DNA of 64,000 nt from Mixophyes australis. Its lineage: Eukaryota > Chordata > Amphibia > Anura > Limnodynastidae. The translations under genes were made by a program, and so were the position numbers. Within the stretch, counting starts at the first letter, position 1. Each line of letters begins with the position of its first letter. The stretch lies in assembly GCA_036250195.1 (NCBI GenBank), contig JAVHZZ010000001.1, positions 380,539,907-380,603,906 of the forward strand. The letters are read 5' to 3'. This document shows, piece after piece, positions 11,364-21,253 of the stretch. The notes below the pieces were generated by a model. That model saw nothing but the letters and a program-made list of their open reading frames with translations, ran no database searches and was not told the DNA's origin.

Positions 11364-12850
11364 TTAGGTGGAAGGCTGGTAGGCTTTAAGGAAGAGATGA
11401 GTTTTGAGTGCCTGTTTGAAGGAGCACAAGTTAGGGGACAAACGGATGGAGCGTGGGAGGTCATTCGAGTGGAGGGGGGCAGCTCGGGAGAAGTCTTGAA
11501 TTCTAGAGTGGGATGAGGTGATCAGAGTGGACGAGAGGCGACGGTCATTGGCCGAACGCAGGGACCGGGTGGGAGTGTGGATGGAGAGAAGGTTGGAGAT
11601 ATAGGGGGCAGTAGAGTGAGAGAGGGCCTTGTAGGTGAGGGTAAGAAGTTTGAAAAGGATAGGGTAGGGGAAGGGGAGCCAGTGAAGGGCAAGGCAGAGA
11701 GGTGAGGCAGAAGAGGAGCGGCGAGAAAGGAAGATGAGCCTCGCAGCTGCATTGAGTATAGAACGGAGGGGGGCGAGGCGAGAGCGGGGGAGGCCGGTGA
11801 GGAGAAGGTTGCAGTAGTCCAGCCTGGAGATGATAAGAGCATGGATAATGGTTTTGGTTGCTTCATGAGAAAGGAAGGGCCGGATGCGGGCGATATTGCG
11901 AAGTTGGAAGCGACAGGATTGGGCAAGGGATTGAATGTGGGGGGCAAAAGAGAGCAAGGAGTCGAGGGTGACGCCCAGGCAGCGGAGTTGGGGAACAGAG
12001 GAGATGGTGGAGTTATTAACAGTTATGGAGAGATCCAGATGGGATGAGGATTTAGATGGAGGGAAAACAATGAGTTCGGTTTTAGCAATGTTAATTTTAA
12101 GAAAGCGTGAGGACATCCAAGAAGAGATGGCAGAGAGGCAGTCAGATACACGAGAGAGGAGGGGGGGAAAGATCAGGAGAAGAGAGGTAAAGTTGAATAT
12201 CATCGGCATATAGGTGATACTGAAGGCCGAATGAGGTGATGAGAGCACCGAGGGAGGAAGTGTAAAGTGAGAAGAGTAGAGGGCAGAGGGAGGGGAGGAT
12301 GAGCCGGAAATGGATACAGAAAAAGAATGGTTGGCGAGGTATGAGGTGAACCATGTAGGGACAGAACCAGAGAGGCCGAGAGAGTGAAGGGTCTGCAAGA
12401 GGAGGAGGTGGTCTACAGTGTCAAAGGCTGCAGATAGGTCAAGGAGGATGAGCAGGGAGAAGTGACCCCTGGATTTAGCAGAGAGGAGATCATTAGTTAC
12501 AGTGGTCAGGGCGGTTTCAGTAGAGTGGAGGGGGCGGAAACCAGATTGGAGGGGGTCAAGGAGGGAATAGTCAGAGAGGTGACGGGAGAGGCGACTGCAA
12601 ACAATTCGCTCGAGAATTTTGGAGGCGTAGGGGAGAAGAGAAATGGGGCGGTAGTTGGCGAGTGAGGTGGGGTCAAGATTAGGTTTTTTGAGAATAGGAG
12701 AGATAAGGGCATGTTTGAAGGAGGAGGGGACAGTGCCAGTGGAGAGAGACAGGTTGAAGAGGTGGGCTAAGTGGTCGCAGACAGTGGGGGAGAGGGAGCG
12801 AAGAAGGTGAGATGGGATGGGATCGAGTTGGCAGGTAGAAGGGGGAGAGG
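11364..12850 (-). pseudogene. L2 ORF2 reverse transcriptase part, frame-broken
   Basis: The frame is open from the LTR junction at 12850 down to a stop at 11364. In order it has [61 protein letters not shown] (first catalytic Asp), [20 protein letters not shown], then a shifted stretch, then [12 protein letters not shown] and the C-terminal region ending [10 protein letters not shown]. The YADD catalytic box is present but in another frame: a deletion near 12285-12300 removes the GVPQGSVLGP-type motif and shifts the frame, and an extra base in the seven-G run at 12161-12167 (+ strand) shifts it back. So this copy cannot make active reverse transcriptase even if the LTR were absent. Confidence 0.88.
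12846..12850. repeat. LTR target-site duplication (left copy)
   Basis: AGAGG lies immediately before TGTCAC and recurs at 14533-14537 immediately after GTGACA. A 5-bp duplication is typical of Gypsy and retrovirus-like integrases. Confidence 0.85.
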
Positions 12851-13060
12851 TGTCACGGGCACTAGGAGTCTTTACCCAGTATCACCCGCTGATGGTCTTA
12901 TCAGAGCAGTAGAGTTGGTATATGATACTCTGGTGGCAGGGTGATAATGGAACTGGAAACAGCAGATGGTTAGAGAATGCTCAGAAAGTCTATGACTAGC
13001 AGCACTGGTAAACAATAGGTAACTGAACACGAGGATCCGGATGGACAAGGACACGTGAGG

Positions 13061-13335
13061 GAAGTCAGTGGTCTGCGCACGGCAAGTTGTACCACTGCTA
13101 TAGTGAGAAGGAATGTCCAGGAGTAATAAGGAGGTGGAAGTCAGCAGTCTGCGTATAGCAAGTTGTACCGCTGTCTGAAGTGAAGGAATGGAATCCAGGT
13201 GAAGGTAACGGGGAAGTCAGTGGTCTGCGTGTAGCAAGTTGTACCACTGCTTATGTGAGAGGATATATGCAACTGATGACACAGGGAAACAGGAATCAGT
13301 GGTCTGCCTCTAGCAAGTTGTACCACTGAATATAT
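13061..13335. repeat. 76-80-bp tandem repeat in the LTR, 4 copies
   Basis: Units start near 13061, 13137, 13213 and 13293 (steps 76, 76, 80). The conserved core is GTCAGTGGTCTGCG, four variable bases, then AGCAAGTTGTACCACTG. The spacers between cores are diverged. Confidence 0.88.
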
Positions 13336-13968
13336 ATGTGAGGAAGGACACGAGGAGATAAATGCAATGCAGAGTCTACACGGGTACACTGAACTTGATC
13401 CCACGTTGAACTGCACACAATAATAATAATGAATGAACAGCACTGCACAGATAAACAAAGTCACTAGAATAGTCCAGCAAAAGGAAACACAGTCAATAAT
13501 AACAATAGTCTCAGAGGATGGAAACTCCGGAGGAGAACAACTTAGTCCAGATGGATATGCAATACACCAGCACAGTCAATGAGAAGTATGCATACCATGG
13601 TTCAGATGAGCAGGCTGTTAGAGATAGCTGCAGGGATACCTGAGCGGCAGGGAACTGACGAGATGAGAAGTCCTTGCAGAATGGAAGCGGCAGGTAGGTG
13701 CAGCGCACTGTAGGTAGGCCAGCAAGGACGACAAAATACTCAGGAAGCAGTAGTATCAAATTGAACAGCAGGAGACCACGGGAGAGCTGAAGCGATGTAG
13801 CAGAGCTGGAAGCCGAGGAGCGTAGACTCGATGCTAACAGGCAAGTTGACACAAATGGACACACTGTAGAAGCAGTAGGCAGCGGGTCAGCTGACGGCAG
13901 GTAGAATGCAGACTGGAGCGCTGAGACGCGCAGGACTCTGTAGACACGCTGAAGTAGCTAACAGGAAT

Positions 13969-14225
13969 CAGCTGGAACAGTAGCGATGTAACACAGGAGA
14001 GTTGGAGAGATCTGTAACTTGTTAGACACACGGAGGCAGCGGATAGGAATCAGCTGCTGGAGTCACGATGAAACACAGGAGAGTTTGAAGTAATCTGTAA
14101 CTGTAGATATACGGAGGCAGCGGATAGGAATCAGCTGCTGGAGTCATGATGAAACACAGGAGAGTTTGCAGTAATCTGTAACTGTAGATACACGGAGGCA
14201 GCGGATAGGAATCAGCTGCTGAAGT
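13969..14225. repeat. 81-bp tandem repeat in the LTR, over 3 copies
   Basis: The word CAGCTG marks unit starts at 13969, 14051, 14132 and 14213 (steps 82, 81, 81). Each unit contains ACACAGGAGAG, ATCTGTAACT and GGAGGCAGCGGATAGGAAT. The last two full units are nearly identical and the first is more diverged. Confidence 0.92.
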
Positions 14226-14377
14226 CACTAGGAACACGAGGAGTAGAAGTGGTCTGGAAACCACAAACGGCAAACAGGAATCAGCATAAGCTGAACACAC
14301 GAGGAGGCACTGGAACACCTTCAGAGACTCATGAGGAATGAGACTCCAAGATCAGGCCACGTGGTATTGACCACAGG

Positions 14378-14392
14378 TGCTTAATATAGGGA
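14378..14392 (-). promoter_or_regulatory. Candidate TATA box of the solo LTR
   Basis: On the minus strand this reads CCCTATATTAAGCAC, about 145 bp inside the LTR end. A self-complementary CTGCGCATGTGCAG-type word lies about 70 bp upstream of it (around 14450-14463). The same order, palindrome then TATA, is seen in the other LTR at 41.8-41.95 kb. Confidence 0.4.
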
Positions 14393-14537
14393 GTGTTGCC
14401 TGATCAGCCAATTAAGTTAAAGGAACAGAACTGAAGGTTAGAAGGAACTGCACATGCGCAGTACCTCATTATAATGGACGGACACGGTTCCTAGCTACCT
14501 TAGAAGTAGCACTCACAGTCCGGTGAGTGACAAGAGG

Positions 14538-16041
14538 AAAGAATGAGGGAGTGTACTTCTTCACCCGTAGTGGGGCGGAAGGAGCACCAGGGAGGGAAGC
14601 GGGGGGAGGGAGGAGCGGAGAGGGGGGCAAGAGAGGAAAGGGAGGAGGAGATATTAAGGCGGATGGCCTCAATTTTGGAGGAGAAAAAGGAGGCAAAATC
14701 AGTAGCAGACAGGGAGGGTGGGATAGGAGGAGGGGGAAGGGTGAGGAGAGAGGAGAATGTGGCAAAGAGGCGGCGGGGGTTAGAGGACAGGGAAGAAATG
14801 AGGGACTTAAAGAAGGATTGTTTGGCAAGGGAGAGGGCGGAGCAGTAGGAGGAGAGGATGAATTTGAAGTGAAGGAAGTCAGCCAGGGAGCGAGATTTCC
14901 TCCAGAGGCGTTCAGCAGCACTGGTGCACTTCTGAAGGAAGCGGGTGAAATTGGAGTGCCAGGGTTGGGGAATTAGGCGGCGGCGACGGACTGAAGAGGC
15001 AGGGGCGATCGCGTCCAGGGCCGTGGTGAGAGAGTGGTTATAGAGAGAGGCGGCTTGGTCAGGACAGATCAGGTAGGGAAGAGGGGATAGAAGAGTTTCT
15101 AGAGAAGAAGAAAAGGAAGTAGGGTCAACAGCAGCAAGATTACGCCTAGTGAGGGTAGTTTTAGGGGGAAGGGAAGCAGGGGAAAAGGACAGATTGAAGG
15201 AGAGTAGATGGTGATCGGAGAGTGGAAAGGGAGAGTTGGAGAAGTCAGAGAGATCACATAGGTGAGAAAAGACAAGGTCAAGGGAGTGACCAAGGCAGTG
15301 GGTGGGGGAGGAGGTCCACTGAGTGAAGCCAAGGGAGGAAGAGAGGGCGAGAAGTTTAATGGAGGCGGGGTCGGAGGGGAGGTCGATAGGGATGTTGAAG
15401 TCACCCAGTATAATGGAGGGGAGGTCGGAGGAGAGGTAGTGGGGAAGCCAGGCAGCAAAGTTGTCCAGAAAGAGGGAAGTGGGGCCAGGGGGGCGGTAAA
15501 GGACAGAGACACGGAGGTGAATGGGGGTGAAGAGGCGGATAGAATGGACCTCGAAGGAGGAGAAAGAGAGGGAAGGTTCAGGGGGAATAACCCGAAAGGT
15601 GCAGTTAGGGGAAAGGAGGAGACCCACTCCCCCACCTGGACGATCATCCGGTCTGGAGGAGTGGGTGAATGAAAGGCCACCATGGGAGAGAGCGGCGGGG
15701 GAAGCAGAGTCAGCAGTGGAGAGCCAGGTTTCGGTGATAGCAAGGAGGTTAAGAGAGTTGGAGATGAAGAGGTCATGGATAGCTGGCAGTTTGTTGCTGA
15801 CAGATCTGGAGTTCCAGAGGGCACAGGAGAAGGGGAGGAAGGGAAGAGGAGTGATGTGGAGGAGATTAGCAGGGTTGATGGAGTGAGGGGGAGTACTGGG
15901 GAAGGGGCGGGGAGGGGGGCTAGGGGAGAGGATGGGAATATGACAAGAGCGCGGAGGCATGGTGGGAGACAGGTGACAAGGGGAGTGGAGGGGGAGAGAA
16001 AAGAGGTAGGAGGAGTCAGAGGTGTGGACAACAATAGGCAA
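14538..16041 (-). pseudogene. L2 ORF2 AP endonuclease part, open frame
   Basis: About 500 codons are open on the minus strand. After a Ser/Pro-rich leader come the AP-endonuclease landmarks in order: ALWNSRSVSNK, LLAITETWL (catalytic Glu), RPDDRPGGGVGLL, VLYRPPGP, IILGDFNIPID (Asp and Asn), HSLDLVFS and LSDHHLLSF (the final Asp-His pair). This enzyme nicks the target to prime reverse transcription. The frame then runs into the LTR at 14532 and stops after a few LTR-encoded residues. The assigned first codon near 16041 is a TTG, and the frame stays open upstream without an ATG at that point, so the true start is uncertain. No lesion is visible in the endonuclease motifs. Confidence 0.88.
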
Positions 16042-17343
16042 TCGGTGCAGCAGGCTTAAAGTACAATGAGTAAAAGTGCAGCAGGCTAGAAGTACAATGA
16101 ATAAAAGTAATGGTAATAAAATGGTAATAGAATGAGTAACAGTAAAAGTAAAATAAAATAAAAACTAACGAGTAGTAAAGTTGCAGTCAAAACAATTAGG
16201 TATTACTAGAGAAACAAGGACATGGTAAGATACAAGGCAAAACAGAAGGTAGTGCAGAGAAACCAGTATGCAATGCTGAAGAACAATACCAGGCAGTCAC
16301 GGGTAGCCAGATCAGGAGAGTCCACAGGAGCTGGTGCACTCAGACTCAGTATGGTGAGCAGGAACACAGGTGGAAAAGTTTCGGAGGGTCCAGAGGGGGT
16401 TCATAGGAGACCAGGAGATGCAGGAGATGGTCCAGAGAGACACTGGGTCCAGGAGAGCAGGGAGGGTCCAAGAATGCTTAGGTGCTGATTGAGGTCCTTA
16501 AGCCAACCCAGGTAAATGAAGCAGAGACCCAGGGAGTGGAGAGCCTGGAGACTTCATGGAGGCAGCAGGGTGGAGAAGCCAACCATTGGAGACGATGGAG
16601 GGCAGGAGCACGAAGAGTATTGGCAGGGTGGACAGGCTGTGCAGGTGAGGAGAATGGCGGCTGTGGATTCGAGTCAGAGGAATTCCGCAGCGAGCAGGCC
16701 GCAATGCAGGTCAGAGGAAGTTTGGAGTAACGCTGGCCACGAAGCAGGGCAGACCGGAGCAACAAAGGAGCAGGACAATAGGCAGGGCAGGTCCGAGTAG
16801 CGTTGGAGCAGGTCCATAGGCCACGATGCAGGCACAGAGTAGCGGTGAGGTCATCCGGAGTAGCGCTGGCCACGAAGCATGGCAGACCGGAGTAATGCTG
16901 GAGCAGAGGTGAGGTCCACGGGAACCGGAAGAGGCACACGAGGTGGGGAGGATCGGCACTCGAGTCCGGGGATCCGACCGGAAGTAGGCCACGCGGAGGA
17001 CCAGACAGCGGGAGGACCCGGGGAGCCGCCAGAAGGAAGTCCACAGGAGAGCTGTGCCTGATGGAAGACCACAGGAGAGGAGAGACGTGCCAGGAAGCCG
17101 TGAAGATCGAGGGTGGAGGAGAGCCAGGTAAGAACTGTAGAGGCAGTTGGGCCAGGACCGGAGGCTCGAATGAGAAGACACTGCCAGCGGGCCCACACTA
17201 CGTGAGGAGAGCAGCCGACAGGTGATGGGACTCGGCAGGAAGCCGTTCGGTGCCAGGGGCAACTCCACAGGAATACGGAGCCCAGGTGCTGGGCTCCAGT
17301 GGAGCGCTCGCGTGGCACGTCCGAGCAGGACGGAAGCCGGAAA
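16042..17343 (-). promoter_or_regulatory. L2 5' untranslated region with repeated modules
   Basis: From the 5' end at 17343 to the start of ORF2 there are 1.3 kb of GC-rich DNA, plus an A-rich stretch at 16060-16200 next to the ORF. On the plus strand the module GAGTARYGCTGG recurs at about 16725, 16795, 16858 and 16890, and a longer related pair (GCTGGCCACGAAGCA with GGCAGACCGGAG) lies near 16732 and 16864. LINE 5' UTRs hold internal promoters and are often built of such modules, so a promoter role is a fair inference. The frames here (up to 224 codons) overlap each other, are Pro/Ser/Leu-rich and match no ORF1 domain, so I do not call a protein. Confidence 0.6.
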
Positions 17344-17354
17344 TAATGCATTAT
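17344..17354. repeat. Target-site duplication of the L2 (right copy)
   Basis: TAATGCATTAT, identical to 11025-11035. It marks the 5' end of the L2, which is therefore not 5'-truncated by the usual abortive reverse transcription. Confidence 0.85.
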
Positions 17355-18600
17355 GCCAAGTTGCACATATCTTAAGAGTAAACACGTAAATGTCATTTTT
17401 GTGGCATGCATTTTACGAATATATTGTGGACACGAATGCATCCAGCTCTATATGAGTTACTTTCTTTCATTTCACTGACAAGAAGAGCTGACTGCTAAAG
17501 TAATAAATGTCTAAAGTCCTATTGCTAGATATTCTTCATCAATAGCCGGGGCCTGAGTGACTGCAAATTATGATGATAATAATACATAATAATAATAACT
17601 GCTTGAGGCAGCTTTTGTAGCTTTAAACCCCCAGCATCCAATGCTTCTTACGATGAGTAAGAGAACAGTGACGATGGTGGTAAGATAAATATTGGTGTTG
17701 GTGAGGGAAATGTGGGGAAGTTAGTGATAGAAATGTTGGGGGGACTTATGGGTGTTGATAAGATAAATAAATGTGGCGGGGGGAGTGAGAAAAGAATGGT
17801 GAGTGGTGGTGGTGAGAGAAACATGAAATCCATGGAAAAAGTTTCCATATAATTATAAAAAGATGGACTTTATAACTTTAAATGAAAATGCTCATATGGA
17901 TGGGAGAGTAAGGAAAAGATTGCTGACTCATGTCTGAGATGGCATGCACAGCCCCTTGTGACCAGGAGACAGTATCCAATCAACCCTCTAATACAGACTA
18001 ACTACGGACAACTTTATGGACTAGAGGAGTTGTTTAGCTTGCTGAACAGCTTAAAGCAGTTAAATAACAAATTCAGCCACAGCAGACATTAAGAGAAGAG
18101 AATGGTCGAGAGGATCAGTGAGTAAGTCTAAGAGAAGAGAGATTTGAAGTGGTATAGAAAATAATATGGATCAGTGAGGGAGAACCTAAAGCAATTCAGA
18201 GTGACTGGAAAAACGGTAAGGGAGAGTTTGTAAAGGAAGATGATTAAAGAGCAAATTAATAATTAGAAGTCAATAAATAATGATAGACCAAAAGAAAATG
18301 ACAAGTCAAGCATCATGGAGCAGGAAAATAGAAAGCAAAAGTCAGTGAGTACTAAGTCAAAGAGTATCAGAGGATACGCTATAGGAGATTTGGAAGTGCA
18401 AATAGTTATAACAAAGATCACCATCACCAGAACTACTAGAAGGTCTTCACCTACTGCTTGACCAGATTCCAAAATGAGTGACCAAAGTTCTTTATCTACA
18501 ACTCCATAAGGACAAGTATACCAGAACCAGGTAGACAGGGACCCACTTATTTGTCACTTATACTCACAACCCAATAGAAACAGATAAGTGGTAGCACAGT
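17355..18600. other. No gene; low-complexity patch
   Basis: From about 17640 to 17830 the plus strand is rich in GTG/GGT and GA words. The rest is unremarkable, with short frames only. Confidence 0.45.
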
Positions 18601-18944
18601 GGGCAGCACAGTAGTCTAGTGATTAGCACTTCTGCCTCACAGCACTGGGGTCATGAGTTTGATTCCTAACCATGGCCTTATCTGTGTGGAGTTTGTATGT
18701 TCTCCCTGTGTTTGCGTGGGTTTCCTCCGGGTGCTCCGGTTTCCTCCCACACTCCAAAACATACTGGTAGGTTAATTGGCTGCTATCTAGATTGACCCTG
18801 GTTTCTCTCTGTCTGTCTGTCTGTGTATGTATGTGAGTGTGTGTCTATATTAGGGAATTTAAACTGTAAGCTCCAATGGGGCAGGGACTGATGTAAGTGA
18901 GTTCTCTGTACAGTGCTGCGGAATTAGTGACGCTATATAAATAA

Positions 18945-18983
<39 letters not shown>
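18601..18983 (+). mobile_element. tRNA-like SINE with (ATG)n tail, best copy
   Basis: The head GGGCAGCACAGTAGTCTAG runs through TAGTGATTAGC (A-box-like) to GAGTTTGATTCC (B-box-like), so RNA polymerase III transcription of the ancestor is likely. The conserved body contains TGTGTGGAGTTTGTATG, CGGGTGCTCCGGTTTCC and GGTTAATTGGCTGC. The 3' part has a CTGT run and GCTCCAATGGGGCAGGGAC, ending ACGCTATATAAATAAATG before about a dozen ATG repeats. The 3' end resembles LINE tails such as the one at 45.55 kb, suggesting LINE-assisted mobility. It belongs with the copies at 5754 and 37993. Confidence 0.88.
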
Positions 18984-19298
18984 GTACCACTCAAAGACTC
19001 ACACAATACAATTTCCAGAGATTTAATAATTTAAATAACATCAATGTCACACGTAAATACACCATAAACAATAAATAAAACAGAGATTGAGAATACAATG
19101 AAAATCTTGACATATGACATCACTACATCTTCACAACCATTCAGAGATAGATACCACCATCAAACTATAATAATGCTGAATAAGTAATTAACTTTAAAAA
19201 AACCAAATATCCCTCACTTGCATTTACTAGAATCTAGTAGAAATTTTAAATAGCATTAGCAATAGCATTAGCAATGCTTTTCAGATATCAAATATATA

Positions 19299-19552
19299 CA
19301 GTGATTGGACAATGAATTAGGAATGTTTAAACTTTTGTGCATTTTTAAGGTTTGTACCTCAGAGAGATTGTACATTGTTAAAGGCATGATTAGAAAGGAG
19401 AAATACATTGACTTGTTAACAGTCATCTTATTCCCCAGAGAAGAGAGTGGATTCTGGGAAATGATGGAATATTCTTGCAAGATGGAACGACATGCCATAT
19501 AGCAAAATTTTACAAGATACTAAAAACGTCCTAATTCATTATCCAATCACTG
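19299..19552. mobile_element. Tc1/mariner-like MITE, 254 bp
   Basis: The terminal inverted repeats begin CAGTGATTGGACAATGAATT on the left and CAGTGATTGGATAATGAATT on the right, with one mismatch in the first 20 bases, and extend through AGGA. Both ends abut TA (TATA on each side), the Tc1/mariner target. The 65-codon frame across it lacks transposase motifs, so it is non-autonomous. Confidence 0.8.
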
Positions 19553-20380
19553 TATATGATATAAGATTTTTAAAGTGAATTACTGCATTATTTAAAGAGT
19601 ATTATTATAAGGTTTTTTTAATATACAGACTTAGAATTTAGTGATTTTATAAATACAATCAATACCCATGATTACACCAACAATTATCTTTGCTCCTATT
19701 TATCCCTGTTATTTAGGGATCATATCCTGATCACCAGGTAACCTCTCTCATTGTATTGAAGTTGGTGGCAATCTCTCTAAAGACAGAAGTGAAGCAGTTA
19801 CCATTGACCACTACCAAACATGAGCACCATACTGGTGTTGTGTGAAAGGGAGATGATGAGGATGATTATGATGATAATGAGAGGGGAATGATGGTGATAA
19901 TGATGAAGGGGACATGTTGAGAAGAGGAGCTTGATTAAGGGGAGAAAAGGATGGGAAGGGAATTGAGTAGGTTATAATGACAGGGAATGTGAATGGGTTT
20001 CAGTGAGGGAAGATAGAGAATGTGTTTGAGGGGGGTAGAGGAGTGAGATAAATAAGAGGTGTGAGGTGGATATATAGGGAGATAGAGAAGGGTTATGACA
20101 TGGTTTGAAAGGGGTGCAGTGAGTGAGGTATATGGTGTAAAGGGTGTGTGGACTATGTGTATAGTCTGCTATCCATTCATTTATTTTTTTATTATATATT
20201 TTCAATATAATAAAGCTTCTGGCCTTACTGGCCGCAAAAGGGCTCTGCTTACTCCCATAGTCAACAAGGAGCGGATCTCAAGATCCTTTCTTTGATGACT
20301 ATGGGTGTATTTTAAAACCCCTCCCAGCTCTACTACAGAGGTGCATGTATGTGTTCAAACCTGTCAGCTCCTACAGGCTC
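19553..20380. other. No gene; purine-rich stretch
   Basis: From 19830 to about 20100 the plus strand is a loose GAT/GA/GGG-rich run, a decayed simple repeat. The rest shows nothing recognisable. Confidence 0.45.
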
Positions 20381-20520
20381 TATACAGTGTTTTTTTTTTT
20401 TAAATGCGTGGGTTCCCCCTCCTAATGATATTAACCCATGTGCTGCTAGCCTAGTGCTGGTAATCAAAAAATAAGGGAAAATTTTTATTTTACAAAATCC
20501 AGCACTAGGTAAGCCAGTCG
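20381..20520 (-). repeat. Dispersed repeat fragment, family shared with 41 kb
   Basis: Read on the minus strand it has GGTTAATATCATTAGGAGG, a GGGAACCCACGCAT-like word, then a poly-A run. The same succession (GCGTTAATACTATTTAGAGG, GGATACCATGCAT, poly-A) is found on the plus strand at about 41090-41140. I cannot name the family. Confidence 0.55.
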
Positions 20521-21253
20521 GGACTAGTTGCACTATATCAGGGGAATCTGCATAAAGGGGACTCCTGCCATACTGACAAACCAGTTCCAGGCTGTCCGGC
20601 CTGTGGCTGAATTCCCACAAAAAAAGTGCATCCTGCAGTTGGAAACCCCTCCTGCAGTGTGCCCCTCAGAGCGGACCACGAATTCAGGCAACTCACGGAC
20701 ACTCTCCAGGACTGAAGCCCTTGCTCATTTCTACCTCCCAGGCCTACCTACTCTGCTGGGAACACTCACATTGGTCTACCTCCACAACAACCACCTTGAG
20801 GAATGTAAGGGCCGAGTTATTCTCCTGGGTCAATCCACTGACTAACACTTTTCACCCTACTGGGGAGGATACAATTTCATCCCTTGCCCTGCTGATTCAT
20901 ACCATCTCTCCAAGGGGTCCGGCCATTAAATGCCCACCTGCCAAAGCATGCCCCATGCTCAGCCAGGCCTGCACTCACCTCAATCCTGTTATGCTGGCCC
21001 ATACGGGGGATTATTGCTCAGCTCCAATTCCCTCTACCCTATCTGGTCCACCCAACTGGTGTGGCCTGCACTGACTGTCAACTGTTGACACTCTGCTGCC
21101 CTCCAGCCTTCACTCTCTGCCTGCGATCCACTGGGCCGTTATTGTATTCTCATAACATGTCGTGCAGCATCCTTCCCCCCCTTGACCTCCTAAAACCCTT
21201 TTACTCCCCACCACCTCACATCACCAGGAGCCTAACCTACTCCCTCTTTAACC

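Larger units (their letters stand above)
12851..14532 (-). mobile_element. Solo LTR, 1,682 bp, inserted in the L2 ORF
   Basis: The ends are TGTCAC and GTGACA, it has a perfect 5-bp TSD (AGAGG), and removing it with one TSD copy restores the L2 frame (...[14 protein letters not shown]...). There is no internal direct terminal repeat, no primer-binding site and no gag/pol text, so this is one LTR left by recombination. Minus orientation is favoured: from 14532 downward come a CTGCGCATGTGCAG palindrome and a TATA-like CCCTATATTAAG, then a long R/U5-like part. That mirrors the 667-bp LTR at 41.7 kb. The LTR is unusually long because of two internal tandem arrays. Gypsy-like is an inference; an ERV is possible. 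Confidence 0.85.
11036..17343 (-). mobile_element. Near-full-length L2-clade LINE (-), carrying a solo LTR
   Basis: Read on the minus strand, from 17343 down: a GC-rich 5' UTR of about 1.3 kb with tandem modules, one ORF with AP endonuclease and then reverse transcriptase, a 3' UTR of about 330 bp, and a tail GCCTTATAAATAAA followed by (AAT)n. It sits between 11-bp TSDs, so both ends are original. Without the LTR and its TSD the element is about 4.6 kb. Its G-rich plus strand stands out sharply from the AT-rich surroundings, and the long plus-strand frames here are antisense shadows. The endonuclease part is open; the reverse-transcriptase part has two frame lesions and the LTR splits the ORF. 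Fragments of related elements lie at 45.3, 46.5, 49.7, 50.3 and 56.3 kb. Confidence 0.92.

Noticed and set aside
13511..14318. Minus-strand frames of 98-117 codons within the solo LTR
   Set aside because: They lie in and around the two VNTR arrays of a non-coding LTR and have no gag, pol or env motifs.
15099..16034. 311-codon minus-strand frame rich in Pro, Ser and Leu
   Set aside because: It overlaps the real endonuclease frame one base out of register and has no recognisable motif.
14527..16059. Long plus-strand Gly/Glu/Arg-rich frames (up to 149 codons)
   Set aside because: They are the antisense of the L2 endonuclease ORF, whose minus-strand text has all expected motifs. The G-rich strand simply lacks stop codons.
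16478..17441. Minus-strand frames of 188-224 codons upstream of L2 ORF2 as a possible ORF1
   Set aside because: Three overlapping frames are open at once, the composition follows the GC-rich repeats, no coiled coil, zinc knuckle or esterase text is seen, and one runs past the element end at 17343.
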